Positions 46,490 to 56,966 of a stretch of DNA of 64,000 bases are shown here, piece by piece; within the stretch, counting starts at the first letter, position 1, and every line of letters starts with the position of its first letter. This stretch comes from Bacillus sp. RO2 (GTDB lineage Bacteria; Bacillota; Bacilli; Bacillales; Bacillaceae_I): positions 1-64,000 of the forward strand of contig NZ_JAAXCU010000051.1 of NCBI RefSeq assembly GCF_012911845.1. The letters run 5' to 3'. The translations under genes and the position numbers were made by a program. The notes below the pieces were generated by a model. That model saw only the letters and a program-made list of their open reading frames with translations, did no database searches and was not told the DNA's origin.

Positions 46490-46527
46490 GTATAAAAAAA
46501 AATCCTTCACAAATGCAAAGGATCTTT
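46490..46527 (-). terminator. Terminator of cccA
   Basis: ATCCTT pairs with AAGGAT around TGCATTTGTG, followed by TTTTTTTT. Confidence 0.85.
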
Positions 46528-46560
46528 TATATGTGTATCATTTTTCTAAAAAAACAAATC

Positions 46561-46935
46561 TTAATGTTCGCCCTCTTCTTCACTTTTAGCGCCGTTTGCT
46601 AGCCACTCAGCAAGAACTTCAGCTTCTTTAGGTGTAGCTAGACCAGCAGGCATAGCGCCTTGTCCGTTAACAATAACGTTTTGAATCTCTTCTTGGGATA
46701 GACGGTCACCAACATCTGTTAATGCAGGTGCAGCGCCTGCTCCTTCTAAGTTACCGCCGTGACAGCCGATACAAGAGTTTTGTTGGTAAAGCTCTTCTGC
46801 AGACAATTCTACAGTTTCGTCTTCACCGGATGCAATTTTTTCAGCCTGATCAAGTCCAACGAAAGATAATAGGAACATTAGTCCAAGACCTAATACCGCG
46901 ATAAATGCAAAAGGAATAAGCGGATTACGATTCAT
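46561..46935 (-). CDS. cccA: Membrane-bound cytochrome c550
   Basis: This 124-residue protein has one N-terminal membrane anchor (IPFAFIAVLGLGLMFLLSFV), a Glu-rich linker and a haem c domain with CIGCH (~54) and a distal Met in GAMPAGL. It carries electrons on the outer face of the membrane to the caa3 or other oxidase. The ATG at 46935 follows GGAGG by ten bases and is preferred over a TTG at 46944. It is near sigA as in B. subtilis. Confidence 0.93.
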   Translation of the reverse strand: MNRNPLIPFAFIAVLGLGLMFLLSFVGLDQAEKIASGEDETVELSAEELYQQNSCIGCHGGNLEGAGAAPALTDVGDRLSQEEIQNVIVNGQGAMPAGLATPKEAEVLAEWLANGAKSEEEGEH

Positions 46936-47060
46936 GCTATTCAAACCTCCTTATGTACATGTACGTGTTTCTTATCTTATACAAGCACTCTCTATTTTAC
47001 TTTATATTTTACTATAGGAAAAGACTTAAATGCCAACTTCTCTCTTAAATTCACAGTTTA

Positions 47061-47097
47061 GACAAAAACCTTCATCAGGATAGATGAAGGTTTTTGT
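47061..47097. terminator. Bidirectional terminator between cccA and the acyl-CoA dehydrogenase gene
   Basis: ACAAAAACCTTCATC pairs with GATGAAGGTTTTTGT around AGGATA. It lies beyond repeat R8, so the element separates the dehydrogenase gene from this site. Apart from R8 and this hairpin the 46936-47317 gap holds only the AT-rich cccA promoter region. Confidence 0.85.
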
Positions 47098-47176
47098 ATT
47101 TGATGTTTATATTGTACCTCAAAATAGGAAAAGTGATGTGTTTTTGGAAAAATAATTTTGAATACGATAAACGCCG

Positions 47177-47301
47177 CTGTTGATTTCCGCACCGGGCTTC
47201 GCTTTCCGCGGGACGGTGCTTGAGCCTCCTCGCTACACTGCGGGGTCTCAACCTACCGTTACTCCCCCGCTGGAGTCTACGCCCTGTACTCCAATCAACA
47301 G
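47177..47301 (-). repeat. Intergenic repeat copy R8
   Basis: This is a reverse copy from CTGTTGATTTCCGCACC to CCAATCAACAG. It ends 17 bp after the acyl-CoA dehydrogenase stop. In element orientation the arms are GGTTGAG and CTCAAGC. Confidence 0.9.
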
Positions 47302-47317
47302 CTAGAAATCCCGTTTA

Positions 47318-48457
47318 CTATATTCCCAAAGATCTTGCAATGACCATTCTTTGTACTTCTGAGGTTCCCTCTCCGATTTCTAGCAATTTTCCGTCACGCA
47401 TAAAACGTTCTACGTGGTATTCTTTCATGTACCCGTAGCCCCCATGTAGTTGTACAGCCTGATCTGCAATTTCCATGCACACTTCTGATGCATATAGTTT
47501 ACACATGGATGCTTCTTTGGAGAATGGTCTTCCCTGATCTTTTAACCAGGCAGCTTTATAAACCATCGTTCTGGCAAGTTCGAGTTTCATGGCCATGTCT
47601 GCCAGTTTAAATTGGTTAATCTGAAAGCTTGATAAAGAACGGCCGAATTGTTTTCTTTCTTGAGAGTAAGCGAGCGCTCGCTCAAAAGCTGCCTGAGCAA
47701 TCCCCACAGCCATAGCACCGATTCCGATGCGGCCACCATCAAGTGTGATTAAGAACTGTCGGAAGCCTTCCCCGCGTTTACCTAAAAGGTTTTCCTGGGG
47801 TACACGAACATCTTCAAGGACAAGTTCCGTTGTGTTGGAAGCATTAAGCCCCATTTTTTCATAGTTATCAATCACTTGAAACCCTTTAGCATCTGTTGGA
47901 ACGATGACAGCAGAGATTTCTTTTTCATTTCCTTTTTTATCGGTGATAGCCGTTAATGCCATATGCTTGGCGTAGGAGGCATTGGTAATGAAACATTTGT
48001 TACCATTAATGATAAAATCCTCACCATCTTCTACAGCAGTTGTCTGGGTACCACCTGCATCAGAACCAGCATTAGGTTCGGTCAACCCGAATGCACCTAG
48101 TGATTCTCCTGTACAAATTGGTACGAGATATTTTTGCTTTTGCTCTTCTGTGCCAAACAGGTTTAATGGTGCCCCACCTAGTGATACGTGAGCAGAATAA
48201 GTGATACCAGTGGATCCACAAGCTCTGCTCAATTCTTCAACGACAATGGCAAAACTAACTGTATCCGCGCCCGCTCCCTCATATTTTTCTGGAAAAGGAA
48301 GTCCCATCATGCCTAATTGTGATAACTGTTGAAACACTTCAACAGGGAATTTTTTATCCCGATCTCGTTGGAGAGCCCCCGGTGCAACCACTTCATCTGA
48401 AAACTCTCTAATTGTTTTCTTAATCATCGCTTGTTCTGCCGTTAAATCAAAGTTCAA
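47318..48457 (-). CDS. Acyl-CoA dehydrogenase
   Basis: This 379-residue flavoenzyme has the family signatures GLTEPNAGSDAGG (~128) and QLHGGYGYMKEYHVERFMRDGKLLEIGEGTSEVQR (~335-370), with the catalytic Glu in the C-terminal segment. It oxidises an acyl-CoA to the enoyl-CoA and passes electrons to ETF. Branched-chain or short-chain substrates are likely by similarity to Bacillus AcdA/MmgC. It stands alone. Confidence 0.88.
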   Translation of the reverse strand: MNFDLTAEQAMIKKTIREFSDEVVAPGALQRDRDKKFPVEVFQQLSQLGMMGLPFPEKYEGAGADTVSFAIVVEELSRACGSTGITYSAHVSLGGAPLNLFGTEEQKQKYLVPICTGESLGAFGLTEPNAGSDAGGTQTTAVEDGEDFIINGNKCFITNASYAKHMALTAITDKKGNEKEISAVIVPTDAKGFQVIDNYEKMGLNASNTTELVLEDVRVPQENLLGKRGEGFRQFLITLDGGRIGIGAMAVGIAQAAFERALAYSQERKQFGRSLSSFQINQFKLADMAMKLELARTMVYKAAWLKDQGRPFSKEASMCKLYASEVCMEIADQAVQLHGGYGYMKEYHVERFMRDGKLLEIGEGTSEVQRMVIARSLGI

Positions 48458-48605
48458 AATCTTTCCCCCCTTGTTGTTTGGAAAACATTAGCAAGAGCTA
48501 GTATTTTTCTTCCATCCTACAATACATTGAATACGCTTTCATTTGTATTATAATAGATATAAGGGAATTTTCACAACTTTTAAAAATAACTAAATAATCA
48601 ATAAG

Positions 48606-49133
48606 TTACATTAAAATAATATTTGCAACTAGTAAAACCACCGTTATGATCGCAGAAATGTTTAAATAGTACCATTTCTTTATAAAGCCTATAATAAACC
48701 ATAGAAGGGTCTGGAAGGTGATAATAATAAAGGTTAACGGCAATTGAAAAGATAAAAGTTCAATTAATTTTATGGAAAGAATAAGCATGAGTATTGCGAG
48801 TACAAAGACTGGTATATGTATGTAAGATTCTTCTTTTCGAAAAATAAAATATCCGAATATAGAAAGAAGAACGAAAAAAGTTACCAGGAGCATTTGCAAA
48901 TGAACTGGCATTTCAGTAAAATAAATGACAAGAAATGTTATCGGAACGAGTAGAAAAATTAGACATGCAAAAAAGAGAGGTAATAACCTTTTGCTTCCTT
49001 TAACGGTTTGGTTTACAGCTTCTCCTTCTGTATATAGCGCCAACAGATAGTCACAATATTGATCTGGTAGGAGACGATTTCTTTTCCAATAGTCAATTTC
49101 TTGAATAATGGTTTCTTTTCGATGTTTATTCAC
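48606..49133 (-). CDS. Multi-pass membrane protein of unknown function
   Basis: The 175-residue protein starts (GTG at 49133, GGGAGTG nine bases upstream) with a soluble segment EIDYWKRNRLLPDQYCDYLLALYTEG and then has five or six membrane segments. The EI(x)YWK(x)N(x)LLP..YC(x)(x)LL(x)LY pattern resembles N-terminal parts of DUF2157-like membrane proteins of Bacillaceae. A longer frame to 49250 runs through the sigA terminator and is rejected. It follows sigA but is probably transcribed separately. Confidence 0.65.
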   Translation of the reverse strand: MNKHRKETIIQEIDYWKRNRLLPDQYCDYLLALYTEGEAVNQTVKGSKRLLPLFFACLIFLLVPITFLVIYFTEMPVHLQMLLVTFFVLLSIFGYFIFRKEESYIHIPVFVLAILMLILSIKLIELLSFQLPLTFIIITFQTLLWFIIGFIKKWYYLNISAIITVVLLVANIILM

Positions 49134-49199
49134 TTTTGTTAACACTCCCATTACAGGTGTAGATATTAAAAACTGAATATTGTAAAAGTATTGAATTGC

Positions 49200-49252
49200 A
49201 AAAAAAGAGAAATAGCTTACTCTTTTCAAGAAAAAGCAAACTATTTCCATAT
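49200..49252 (-). terminator. Terminator of dnaG-sigA
   Basis: GAAATAG(N)TT-CTT pairs imperfectly with AAG-(N)AAGCTATTTC, followed by TCTTTTTTT. Confidence 0.75.
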
Positions 49253-49260
49253 GCCTGATT

Positions 49261-50385
49261 CTATTCTAGAAAATCCTTCAGACGTTTGCTGCGGCTAGGA
49301 TGTCTCAGCTTACGAAGAGCTTTTGCTTCAATTTGTCGGATACGCTCTCTGGTTACTCCAAATACTTTTCCTACTTCTTCTAGAGTACGAGTGCGTCCGT
49401 CATCTAAGCCGAATCTTAGTCTTAATACATTTTCTTCACGGTCAGTAAGTGTATCAAGAACATCTTCCAATTGTTCTTTCAATAATTCGTATGCCGCATG
49501 ATCAGAAGGAGATGTTGCGTCTTGGTCTTCAATAAAGTCTCCAAGATGTGAATCATCCTCTTCACCAATTGGTGTCTCAAGAGAAACAGGCTCTTGGGCA
49601 ATTTTGAGAATTTCACGTACTTTGTCCGGTGTCAGATCCATGTCTTCTGCAATTTCTTCCGGAGATGGTTCGCGGCCTAAATCTTGTAACAGTTGGCGTT
49701 GAACACGGATAAGTTTGTTGATGGTTTCCACCATATGCACAGGTATACGAATTGTTCTCGCTTGGTCAGCAATTGCACGGGTAATCGCTTGACGAATCCA
49801 CCATGTCGCATATGTAGAAAACTTGAATCCTTTACGATAATCAAATTTTTCTACTGCCTTAATCAGACCCATATTACCTTCTTGGATCAAATCAAGGAAC
49901 AGCATTCCACGGCCCACATAACGCTTAGCAATACTTACAACTAGACGAAGGTTAGCTTCTGCCAGACGACGTTTCGCCTCTTCGTCACCTTCTTCAATTC
50001 GGTTTGCAAGACTGATTTCTTCCTCAGCAGAGAGAAGATCCACACGGCCAATTTCTTTCAGGTACATTCTTACAGGGTCATTGATCTTCACACCAGGCGG
50101 TACAGTTAGATCATTCAGGTCAAACTCTTCTTCCTTCGCAAGTTGCTGAGTGTTCGGGTCATCATCAGATTCTGTTTCTCCGATGATTTCTACACCCTGT
50201 TCACCAAGATATTCGTAGTATTCGTCCATTTGATCGGACTCTATTTCAAAGCCAGCCATTTTTTCGGCTATCTCCTCATACGTTAGGACACCACGCTTTT
50301 TACCTACTTCGGTGAGTTGTTCTTTTACTTGTTCGATGGTCAATTCTGTTTCCATCTCTTTTGATTGTGCTGATTTTTCAGCCAT
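49261..50385 (-). CDS. sigA: RNA polymerase primary sigma factor SigA
   Basis: The 374-residue protein has region 1.1 (acidic start), region 1.2 ([16 protein letters not shown]), regions 2.1-2.4 ([55 protein letters not shown]), region 3 and the 4.2 helix-turn-helix ([30 protein letters not shown]). It directs housekeeping transcription. The start is ATG at 50385 behind AGGAGGGG. It is cotranscribed with dnaG, 45 bp upstream. Confidence 0.98.
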   Translation of the reverse strand: MAEKSAQSKEMETELTIEQVKEQLTEVGKKRGVLTYEEIAEKMAGFEIESDQMDEYYEYLGEQGVEIIGETESDDDPNTQQLAKEEEFDLNDLTVPPGVKINDPVRMYLKEIGRVDLLSAEEEISLANRIEEGDEEAKRRLAEANLRLVVSIAKRYVGRGMLFLDLIQEGNMGLIKAVEKFDYRKGFKFSTYATWWIRQAITRAIADQARTIRIPVHMVETINKLIRVQRQLLQDLGREPSPEEIAEDMDLTPDKVREILKIAQEPVSLETPIGEEDDSHLGDFIEDQDATSPSDHAAYELLKEQLEDVLDTLTDREENVLRLRFGLDDGRTRTLEEVGKVFGVTRERIRQIEAKALRKLRHPSRSKRLKDFLE

Positions 50386-50430
50386 CAACTGTCCCCTCCT
50401 TCCAACATTGAACGCGATAAAGAGGTATAT

Positions 50431-52245
50431 TTATTGTTTTAACTCTTTTTTCATTTGGATTATTTCCATCGCGATTTGTGCAGCACCAAGATAATCGTTT
50501 TGTGCTTCTGCTTGTTTCTTTTCTTGTTCTTTTTCTTTTATTGTTAACAATTTTGGATAATTAAACACCTGTTTCATATAATCATGTAGCACTGCATCAC
50601 TTAATTCTTCTTCAAGTGTTAGCATACCTAGTTCAGAAACAATTTTCTTGAGCGATTGCTCAGGTATACGCTCCATGAAAATACTGATATTTGGCTCATA
50701 CCCTTCTTCGTAAAAAGCATATAGATAGGTGGCAATCGCACGATGTTCTTCTATGATAAAGGAGCCTTCAATGGAAGCTTGCACCTTTTCAGATACTCCC
50801 CTATCTTTGAGCATATGTGCCAGCAAATAGCGTTCTGCATTTAAATAAGCCGGTTTTAGCGCTTGCGTAAAGATTTTGGGTTTGTTAGGTATATTTATTC
50901 TATTCTGTTCGTTATAATCCTTTTTTTGTATTAAAGATTTATATACTTGAAACTGCTGCTGTTTTAAAGCTTCCAAAGAGATGGAAAATTCATCTGATAA
51001 CTGACGAAGATAATGATCCCTTTCAACCGCTTTAGACAGCATGCTAATCTCTTTTAGAACATCTTCCACATACCGCATCCGTTCGCCTTCGTCTTTCATA
51101 TTCCTGCCCTTGCGTAAGTACCTGAGCTTAAATGACATGAACGTTAAACTTGCCCCTATTATATCCTGCTTAAATGAGTCTGATCCTTTACTACGGATAT
51201 AGTCATCAGGGTCCATTTTATCTGGCATCATGGCAATTCTTACATAACAACCTTGTTGAATGAGGATGTTCGCTGCCCTGTAGGCTGCTTCAATTCCTGC
51301 ATTGTCTCCGTCATAACAGATGGTGACATTTTCAACATGCCTTCTTATGATTCGGGCCTGCTCTTCAGTCAAGGATGTTCCCATCGTTGCAATTCCATTA
51401 GGTAATCCCGCTGAGTCTGCAGCAATGACGTCGGCAAATCCTTCAAAAAGGATAACCTGTTCCTGCTTTCTTATATGAGGACGTGCCTGATGGAAGTTGT
51501 AAAGAATTTTACTTTTATTAAATAGTGGGGTCTCTGGTGAATTTAAATATTTCGGTTCACCTTCTCCAAGCACTCTTCCAGAAAAGGCAATAACATTCCC
51601 TTTATGATCGTGGATCGGAAACATAATACGGTTTCTGAAACGATCAAAATATTCAGCTGTATGCTCCTTTTCAATTAAAAGGCCGGCCTTCTCCAACAGC
51701 TGTTGGTTGTAGCCCCTTTTCGTCAAAAACTTTAAAGCAAAGTCCCAACTGTTAAGTGCATAGCCAACGCCGAATTTCTTTAACGTTTCGTCGGTAAATC
51801 CTCTTCCTGTCACATAATCATATGCTTCTTGGCCCTCTTTTGTATTTAACAGTAAATGATGGTAAAATTTATGCAAAAGCAAATGTGCATCCATCATCCA
51901 TTTCGTTTCTTTTGATTGGCCCGATTGTTCTGTTGCAGTATATTCCGGTACTTCCACTTCTACATTGGAGGACTTGGCAAGTTTTTGGGCAGCTTCTACA
52001 AAACTGACACCCTCGATCTCCATGACGAAATTGAAAGCATTACCGCCGGCACCACAACCAAAGCAGTGATAGATTTGTTTGTCTGGGGCAACAGAGAAAG
52101 AAGGAGTACTCTCCCCATGAAAGGGACAAAGTCCAAAATAGTTGCGACCTTGCTTTTTCAATTGCACATATTCACTTATTACATCAACAATGTCAGTAGA
52201 TTGTCTAATTTGATCAATGGTTTGTTCAGGAATTCGATAATTCAT
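50431..52245 (-). CDS. dnaG: DNA primase
   Basis: This 604-residue primase has the CHC2 zinc finger CPFHGESTPSFSV...YHCFGCGAGG (~41-68) and the catalytic core with a TOPRIM domain (ILFEGFADVIAADSAG ~262, CYDGDNAG ~315, KMDPDDYI ~350). A C-terminal helicase-binding region follows. It makes RNA primers for replication. ACGGAGTG lies before its ATG. It leads the dnaG-sigA unit. Confidence 0.97.
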   Translation of the reverse strand: MNYRIPEQTIDQIRQSTDIVDVISEYVQLKKQGRNYFGLCPFHGESTPSFSVAPDKQIYHCFGCGAGGNAFNFVMEIEGVSFVEAAQKLAKSSNVEVEVPEYTATEQSGQSKETKWMMDAHLLLHKFYHHLLLNTKEGQEAYDYVTGRGFTDETLKKFGVGYALNSWDFALKFLTKRGYNQQLLEKAGLLIEKEHTAEYFDRFRNRIMFPIHDHKGNVIAFSGRVLGEGEPKYLNSPETPLFNKSKILYNFHQARPHIRKQEQVILFEGFADVIAADSAGLPNGIATMGTSLTEEQARIIRRHVENVTICYDGDNAGIEAAYRAANILIQQGCYVRIAMMPDKMDPDDYIRSKGSDSFKQDIIGASLTFMSFKLRYLRKGRNMKDEGERMRYVEDVLKEISMLSKAVERDHYLRQLSDEFSISLEALKQQQFQVYKSLIQKKDYNEQNRINIPNKPKIFTQALKPAYLNAERYLLAHMLKDRGVSEKVQASIEGSFIIEEHRAIATYLYAFYEEGYEPNISIFMERIPEQSLKKIVSELGMLTLEEELSDAVLHDYMKQVFNYPKLLTIKEKEQEKKQAEAQNDYLGAAQIAMEIIQMKKELKQ

Positions 52246-52270
52246 AACAACACTCCGTGACTTACTATTT

Positions 52271-52747
52271 CTATCTCAATTCGGAAATTCCTGCAATTTT
52301 CGACAAAGTTTTTTTAAGTGATTGAACAAATCTTTCTCTGTCTTTCATTGAAAAAGCTTTTGGACCCTTGGAATAGTTCCCTTTTCTCCGTTCTTTCGCA
52401 GATAAAAATCTCATATGCAAGCTCAATTCCATTTCACTCTCTTCATACTGTTTTCCACGAGGAGTGAGAACATAAACGTTTTTGGACACAAGCATGCTTG
52501 CTAGACCAATATCTTGAGTGACTACTACATCATCCTTCTTTGCATGATTCAAAATATAAAGGTCAGCAGATTCTTTTTCATCATCCACATAGACCCAATT
52601 TCCTTCTGTTTGATTGGTCATGACATGGGAGTAAGAAGCTACGTAGCACACATCAATTTTATATGTATGACTTACTCTACTTATTTCTTCTTTAACAGGA
52701 CACGCATCTGCGTCCACCAAAATAATAGGTTTGCGATTATTTTGCAT
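52271..52747 (-). CDS. yqxD: UPF0178 / YaiI-family protein YqxD
   Basis: The 158-residue PIN-like protein has the family start IILVDADACPVKEEI (~9-23), a central VVTQDIGLASMLV and VLTPRGKQYEE, and a Lys/Arg-rich end. It is positioned immediately upstream of dnaG as in B. subtilis. No biochemical role is established. A nuclease fold is inferred from the acidic residues. Confidence 0.88.
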   Translation of the reverse strand: MQNNRKPIILVDADACPVKEEISRVSHTYKIDVCYVASYSHVMTNQTEGNWVYVDDEKESADLYILNHAKKDDVVVTQDIGLASMLVSKNVYVLTPRGKQYEESEMELSLHMRFLSAKERRKGNYSKGPKAFSMKDRERFVQSLKKTLSKIAGISELR

Positions 52748-52977
52748 GTTAAATGGTTTCTACATCCCTTCCCAAAAACCTTCTTTTTTCGATATGTTTT
52801 TTTGTAGTTGTCGAACGAAACTGTTATATTGCCCTTGACTTATTGCTATTTTTAGTTTATTCGATAATCCACCACTCTAAACCCTATCGAGGAATTTTTT
52901 ATCACAATTTTTTATTATAATATAAACTTTTCAAATTGACTACTGTTTCACATCGAATAATGAGTAATGTGAAATCA

Positions 52978-53012
52978 TAAAAAAACTGGGCAAAAAACCG
53001 CCCGGTCCTTAT
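52978..53012 (-). terminator. Terminator between R9 and yqxD
   Basis: ACCGGGC pairs with GCCCAGT around GGTTTTTT, followed by TTTTTTATG on the minus strand. Confidence 0.8.
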
Positions 53013-53033
53013 AGTCGATTGCTTTAATCGTCG

Positions 53034-53160
53034 CTGTTGATTTCCGCAAATGGCTTCGCTTTCCTAAGGGCTGACGAGAGCCTCCTCGGCAAGCCTGCGG
53101 GGTCTACACCTTGCGCAATCTCCCGCAGGCAAGCGAAGCGCCTGAAACGGAAATCAACAG
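53034..53160. repeat. Intergenic repeat copy R9 (both ends alike)
   Basis: It begins CTGTTGATTTCCGCAAATGGCTTCGC and ends GCGAAGCGCC-TG-AAACGGAAATCAACAG, so both ends are the TTTCCG-type end. The 13-base termini CTGTTGATTTCCG/CGGAAATCAACAG are perfectly inverted, which is unlike the other copies. It lies between two terminators in a 460-bp gap upstream of yqxD that has no gene. Confidence 0.88.
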
Positions 53161-53176
53161 AATTATAACTTTCTTC

Positions 53177-53213
53177 TCTTTAGAAAAAGAGCACTCCTAT
53201 AAGCGCTCTTTAC
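53177..53213 (-). terminator. Terminator of ccpN-ppsR
   Basis: AAGAGCGC pairs with GTGCTCTT around TTATAGGA, followed by TTTCTAAA. It overlaps the ppsR stop. Confidence 0.85.
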
Positions 53214-54019
53214 TTTAGTCGGTTATTATAAATGTTCGAGATAAGGTTGGCCGTTTCTTCGACGGCTTTATTCGTAACATCTATCACTTCACAACCTATT
53301 TTATTTACAATTGTTTCAAAAAATGCCAACTCTTCTTTTATTCTTTCAAGGTTTGCATAGGCAGCTTTATCATTCAGCCCCAATGCTTTTAACCTTTCTT
53401 TTCGGATATCATTTAACTTTTCAGGCGAGATCTTAAGTCCGAAACATTTTTCAGGATTCACTTTAAAAAGTTCTTCTGGTGGGTCTACCTCTGGAACGAT
53501 TGGTACATTTGCCACTTTTAGGCGTTTATGGGCAAGGTATTGGGATAATGGTGTTTTAGACGTTCTAGAAACCCCCACTAATACAATATCTGCTTTAATA
53601 ATACCTCTTGGATCTCTACCATCATCATATTTCACAGCAAATTCTACTGCTTCGATTTTTTTGAAATAATCATCATCCAATTGCCTTACCAACCCAGGTT
53701 GATACTTAGGTTTAACTCCGTATTCCTGCTCCATCAAGTCCACAAGAGGTCCGATGATGTCATAAACCTTTACGCCTTCCATTTTTGCTAATTCTACAAG
53801 GTGCTTCCTCATTTCAGGGACAACAAGTGTAAAGGCGATAATACCTTGATTAAGTTTTGCAATAGAGACTACTTCCGATAATGTTGCAATGTCTTCTACA
53901 TAAGGTATTCGTTTGAGATGGAAGTTCGCCCCATTAAATTGGCTGATAGCCGCTTTAACTGCCAACTCTGCAGTTTCTCCGACTGAATCAGATACGATAT
54001 ATACGGTACGCTTCTCCAT
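53210..54019 (-). CDS. yqfL: Bifunctional kinase/phosphorylase PpsR-type (DUF299) YqfL
   Basis: The 269-residue protein begins with [19 protein letters not shown] and carries the P-loop-like [15 protein letters not shown] (~148-162), both diagnostic of the PPDK/PEP synthase regulatory protein family. It adds phosphate to, and removes it from, its target enzyme using ADP or Pi. In B. subtilis YqfL works with CcpN in gluconeogenic control, and ccpN is directly upstream here (14 bp). Confidence 0.93.
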   Translation of the reverse strand: MEKRTVYIVSDSVGETAELAVKAAISQFNGANFHLKRIPYVEDIATLSEVVSIAKLNQGIIAFTLVVPEMRKHLVELAKMEGVKVYDIIGPLVDLMEQEYGVKPKYQPGLVRQLDDDYFKKIEAVEFAVKYDDGRDPRGIIKADIVLVGVSRTSKTPLSQYLAHKRLKVANVPIVPEVDPPEELFKVNPEKCFGLKISPEKLNDIRKERLKALGLNDKAAYANLERIKEELAFFETIVNKIGCEVIDVTNKAVEETANLISNIYNNRLK

Positions 54020-54033
54020 GATTCTCCTCCAAT

Positions 54034-54663
54034 CTAGATAATTTCATCGTGTGCCAAGGCAACCAGCACTTTAGTAATGTTAGTTTTTGTAATTCTACCG
54101 ATTACTTCATAACCTTTATCCGTTTGCTTAACGACTGGAAGAGCATCTATTTGTTTTTCAATCAGTTTTTTTGCTACATCAATGATCAAGTCTTCTTTAA
54201 AGCAGTACGTTACATTAGGCATTCTAGTCATAATGATATTAACCGGTATAGAAGTGAGCTCCTGTTTACCAATACTGGCCCTTAAGAGATCCTTCCTTGA
54301 GAGCACACCCACTATGATAGAGAAGTTGTCCACTACAAAAAGGGTTCCCACATCTTCTAGGAACATGGTGCAGATTGCGTCATAAACGGAAACACTTTCA
54401 TGGACAACTACCGGTATGGACTGATGGTCATTCACTTGGATTTTATTTATTTTATCGGATAAAAGTTGCGATCCTGTTTTTCCAGTGTAGAAATAACCAA
54501 CTCGAGGACGGGCATCTAAATATCCGGCCATGGTCAAAATAGCTAAATCGGGACGAAGGGTTGCCCTGGTCAAGTTTAGTTGATCTGCTATTGCTTCTCC
54601 GGTAATCGGTCCTTGTTCTTTGACTATTTGCAAAATAGTTTCTTGCCGCTTATTCAGTTCGAT
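54034..54663 (-). CDS. ccpN: Gluconeogenic repressor CcpN
   Basis: The protein has an N-terminal winged helix ([32 protein letters not shown]) and two CBS domains (~75-205). CcpN represses gapB and pckA when glucose is present. The in-frame homology begins at [10 protein letters not shown], but no ATG, GTG or TTG is in frame there. AGGTGG lies nine bases before an ATC codon at 54663, which I take as the start (209 residues). The next usual start is a TTG at 54633, which would remove part of the first helix. A one-base insertion in the A5 run is the alternative. Confidence 0.85.
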   Translation of the reverse strand: MELNKRQETILQIVKEQGPITGEAIADQLNLTRATLRPDLAILTMAGYLDARPRVGYFYTGKTGSQLLSDKINKIQVNDHQSIPVVVHESVSVYDAICTMFLEDVGTLFVVDNFSIIVGVLSRKDLLRASIGKQELTSIPVNIIMTRMPNVTYCFKEDLIIDVAKKLIEKQIDALPVVKQTDKGYEVIGRITKTNITKVLVALAHDEII

Positions 54664-54787
54664 TTTTGTTCACCACCTAATGGGTTATAAGGTGCACTTC
54701 GCTGTACGGGTGCCCTCCGCTTTTCTATTTGTGACATACTGTATATGTAAATATTATATACTAATTATACTGATAAACAGAAGAATT

Positions 54788-54840
54788 GGAAAGAGGCTGA
54801 CTAAATATTGTGAGGAATGCATTAGTCAGCCTCTTTTGTG
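54788..54840. terminator. Terminator between glyS and ccpN
   Basis: AGAGGCTGACTAA pairs with TTAGTCAGCCTCT over 13 bp with a ~16-base loop. The minus-strand tail is CTCTTTCC and the plus-strand tail TCTTTTGTG. It serves glyS. Confidence 0.85.
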
Positions 54841-54884
54841 TGTTTAACTATTTTACCATAGGGTTATATGTTTGTCTTTTTTTA

Positions 54885-56966
54885 TCACTTAACAATGATG
54901 CCATTTACATTTCCGAAAATGGATATAACTTTTGCCATATCATCCATAAGGGCGAGGCGGTTTGTCTTAATTGCTTCATCATCTGTCATAACCATGATGT
55001 TATCGAAGAAGGCATCAATAGCAGGTTTTAAGGAAGCCAGTTCCTCATATGCTACGGAGAAATCCTGTTCTGCTGCAGCACGAAGCACAAGATCTTTTTT
55101 GTTGTTAAATTGTTTATAAAGCTCTTGTTCTTGCTCTTGATTTAGTAAGTTTTCTTGAATTTCAGCAGAAAGAGTTGCTTTCTTGGCAATGTTGCAAACA
55201 CGACTTAATGATTCCATCGTTTCTTTAAAGTCTGCTTCGTTTTTCTTTGATTCAAGCGTTTCTGCTTTTTTTACTGTGGAACAAACATTCTCAAGTGGCA
55301 GCTCTAAAAGCGCATCCACAATGTCATATCTTACGCCACGCTCGGAAAGATTGTTCTTAAGTCGTAATTTGAAGAATACTAAGAGGTCCTCCATGATCAG
55401 AGTTGCATCTTTCTTTGCAATACCTTTTTCAACATAGCGTTCAACAACTGTGTGCATAAATGTTTCCAAAGAGAAGGTCCACTCTTTGTTCAAGATTGTC
55501 TGGATAATTCCCGATGCTTGGCGTCTTAATGCATAAGGATCCTGAGACCCTGTAGGAATAACTCCTATAGCAAAGAAACCAACAATGGTATCCATCTTTT
55601 CTGCGATGCTTAGGATTGCACCTACATCAGAAGATGGGGTCTTGTCATCTGCTGATCGTGGCATATAGTGCTCATTAATCGCCTTAGCAACGATTGGACT
55701 TTCCCCTTTAGCCAATGCATACTTTTCCCCCATGATACCTTGGAGCTCAGGGAATTCATAGACCATATGGGAAACGAGGTCGAATTTATAGATAGATGAT
55801 GCACGTTCAACATGTTTTTGCGTTTCGTTGTTCACATTCACAATTTGCGCCAGCTCAGCTGCAATGGCTTGAACACGTCTCACTTTATCGCCGGTTGTTC
55901 CAATTTCTTCATGGAATACAATTTTATCCAACTTTTTAATCGCATCGTCTATTACAAGCTTTTCATCTTCCTTTGAGAAGAATGCAGCATCAGATAGTCT
56001 TGCTCGCAGGACTTTCTCATTTCCTCTTGCAACATTATCTAAGTTCTCGTGGTTACCATTTCGTACAGTTATAAAATAAGGCAAAAGCGTTCCCGCTTCA
56101 CTTTTTACCGGAAAATAACGTTGATGTTCTTTCATTGAAGTAATTAATACTTCTTCAGGCAATGATAGATAGTCAGATTCGAACGTTCCAAACAATGCCG
56201 TCGGATACTCTACTAAGTTGTTCACTTCTTCTAGAAGGTCTTCATCCACAGGAATGTTCCAACCATTTTCTTCTCCTATGATGGATAGTTGTTTCCTAAT
56301 CGCTTCTTTTCGTTCCACTGCATTAACAATTACATAGTTAGAAAGTAACTCTTCCACATAGCTACCAGCATCTTTTAATTCGATTTGACCACCAAGAAAA
56401 CGATGCCCTGTAGATACTCTGTCCGCCTTAACCTTTGCAATCTCTACCGGAATAATCTCTTCGCCAAAAAGAGCAATTAACCATTTGATTGGTCGAACAT
56501 ACCTTAGTTCTTCATCAGCCCAGCGCATATTCTTCGGAAAGTGCAGGCTAGTAGCAACAGAAGCAATGCTGCCAAGAATTTCTTTCGTTTCTTTTCCTTT
56601 TACATGCTTCTTAACATGCACATATTCCACACCATTGATTTCTTTAAAATAAATATCTTCAACTGTTAGTCCTTGCCCTCTAGTAAAACCTTGAGCGGCC
56701 TTTGACCATTCACCATCAGCTGAAAGGGCAACTTTTTTGGCAGGACCCTTCGCTTCTATGGTAACATCTTCTTGTTTTTCTACTAGGCCTTCAACCAGAA
56801 CTGCAAGCCTTCTTGGAGTAGAGTAAGCTTGGATATTATCATAGACCAGTTGGTTCGTTTCAAGCCAAGATTTCACTTTATCTTGAAGCTGATTCATAGA
56901 ATCCGTTACAAAGCGAGCCGGCATTTCTTCTAATCCGATTTCAAATAAAAAATCTCTCTTACTCAT
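54885..56966 (-). CDS. glyS: Glycyl-tRNA synthetase beta subunit
   Basis: The 693-residue protein has the beta-subunit signatures [13 protein letters not shown] at the start, [13 protein letters not shown] (~49) and [21 protein letters not shown] (~150). The helical HD-like and anticodon-binding regions follow in the C-terminal half. With GlyQ it forms the alpha2beta2 enzyme that charges tRNA-Gly. It overlaps glyQ by 8 bp. Confidence 0.97.
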   Translation of the reverse strand: MSKRDFLFEIGLEEMPARFVTDSMNQLQDKVKSWLETNQLVYDNIQAYSTPRRLAVLVEGLVEKQEDVTIEAKGPAKKVALSADGEWSKAAQGFTRGQGLTVEDIYFKEINGVEYVHVKKHVKGKETKEILGSIASVATSLHFPKNMRWADEELRYVRPIKWLIALFGEEIIPVEIAKVKADRVSTGHRFLGGQIELKDAGSYVEELLSNYVIVNAVERKEAIRKQLSIIGEENGWNIPVDEDLLEEVNNLVEYPTALFGTFESDYLSLPEEVLITSMKEHQRYFPVKSEAGTLLPYFITVRNGNHENLDNVARGNEKVLRARLSDAAFFSKEDEKLVIDDAIKKLDKIVFHEEIGTTGDKVRRVQAIAAELAQIVNVNNETQKHVERASSIYKFDLVSHMVYEFPELQGIMGEKYALAKGESPIVAKAINEHYMPRSADDKTPSSDVGAILSIAEKMDTIVGFFAIGVIPTGSQDPYALRRQASGIIQTILNKEWTFSLETFMHTVVERYVEKGIAKKDATLIMEDLLVFFKLRLKNNLSERGVRYDIVDALLELPLENVCSTVKKAETLESKKNEADFKETMESLSRVCNIAKKATLSAEIQENLLNQEQEQELYKQFNNKKDLVLRAAAEQDFSVAYEELASLKPAIDAFFDNIMVMTDDEAIKTNRLALMDDMAKVISIFGNVNGIIVK

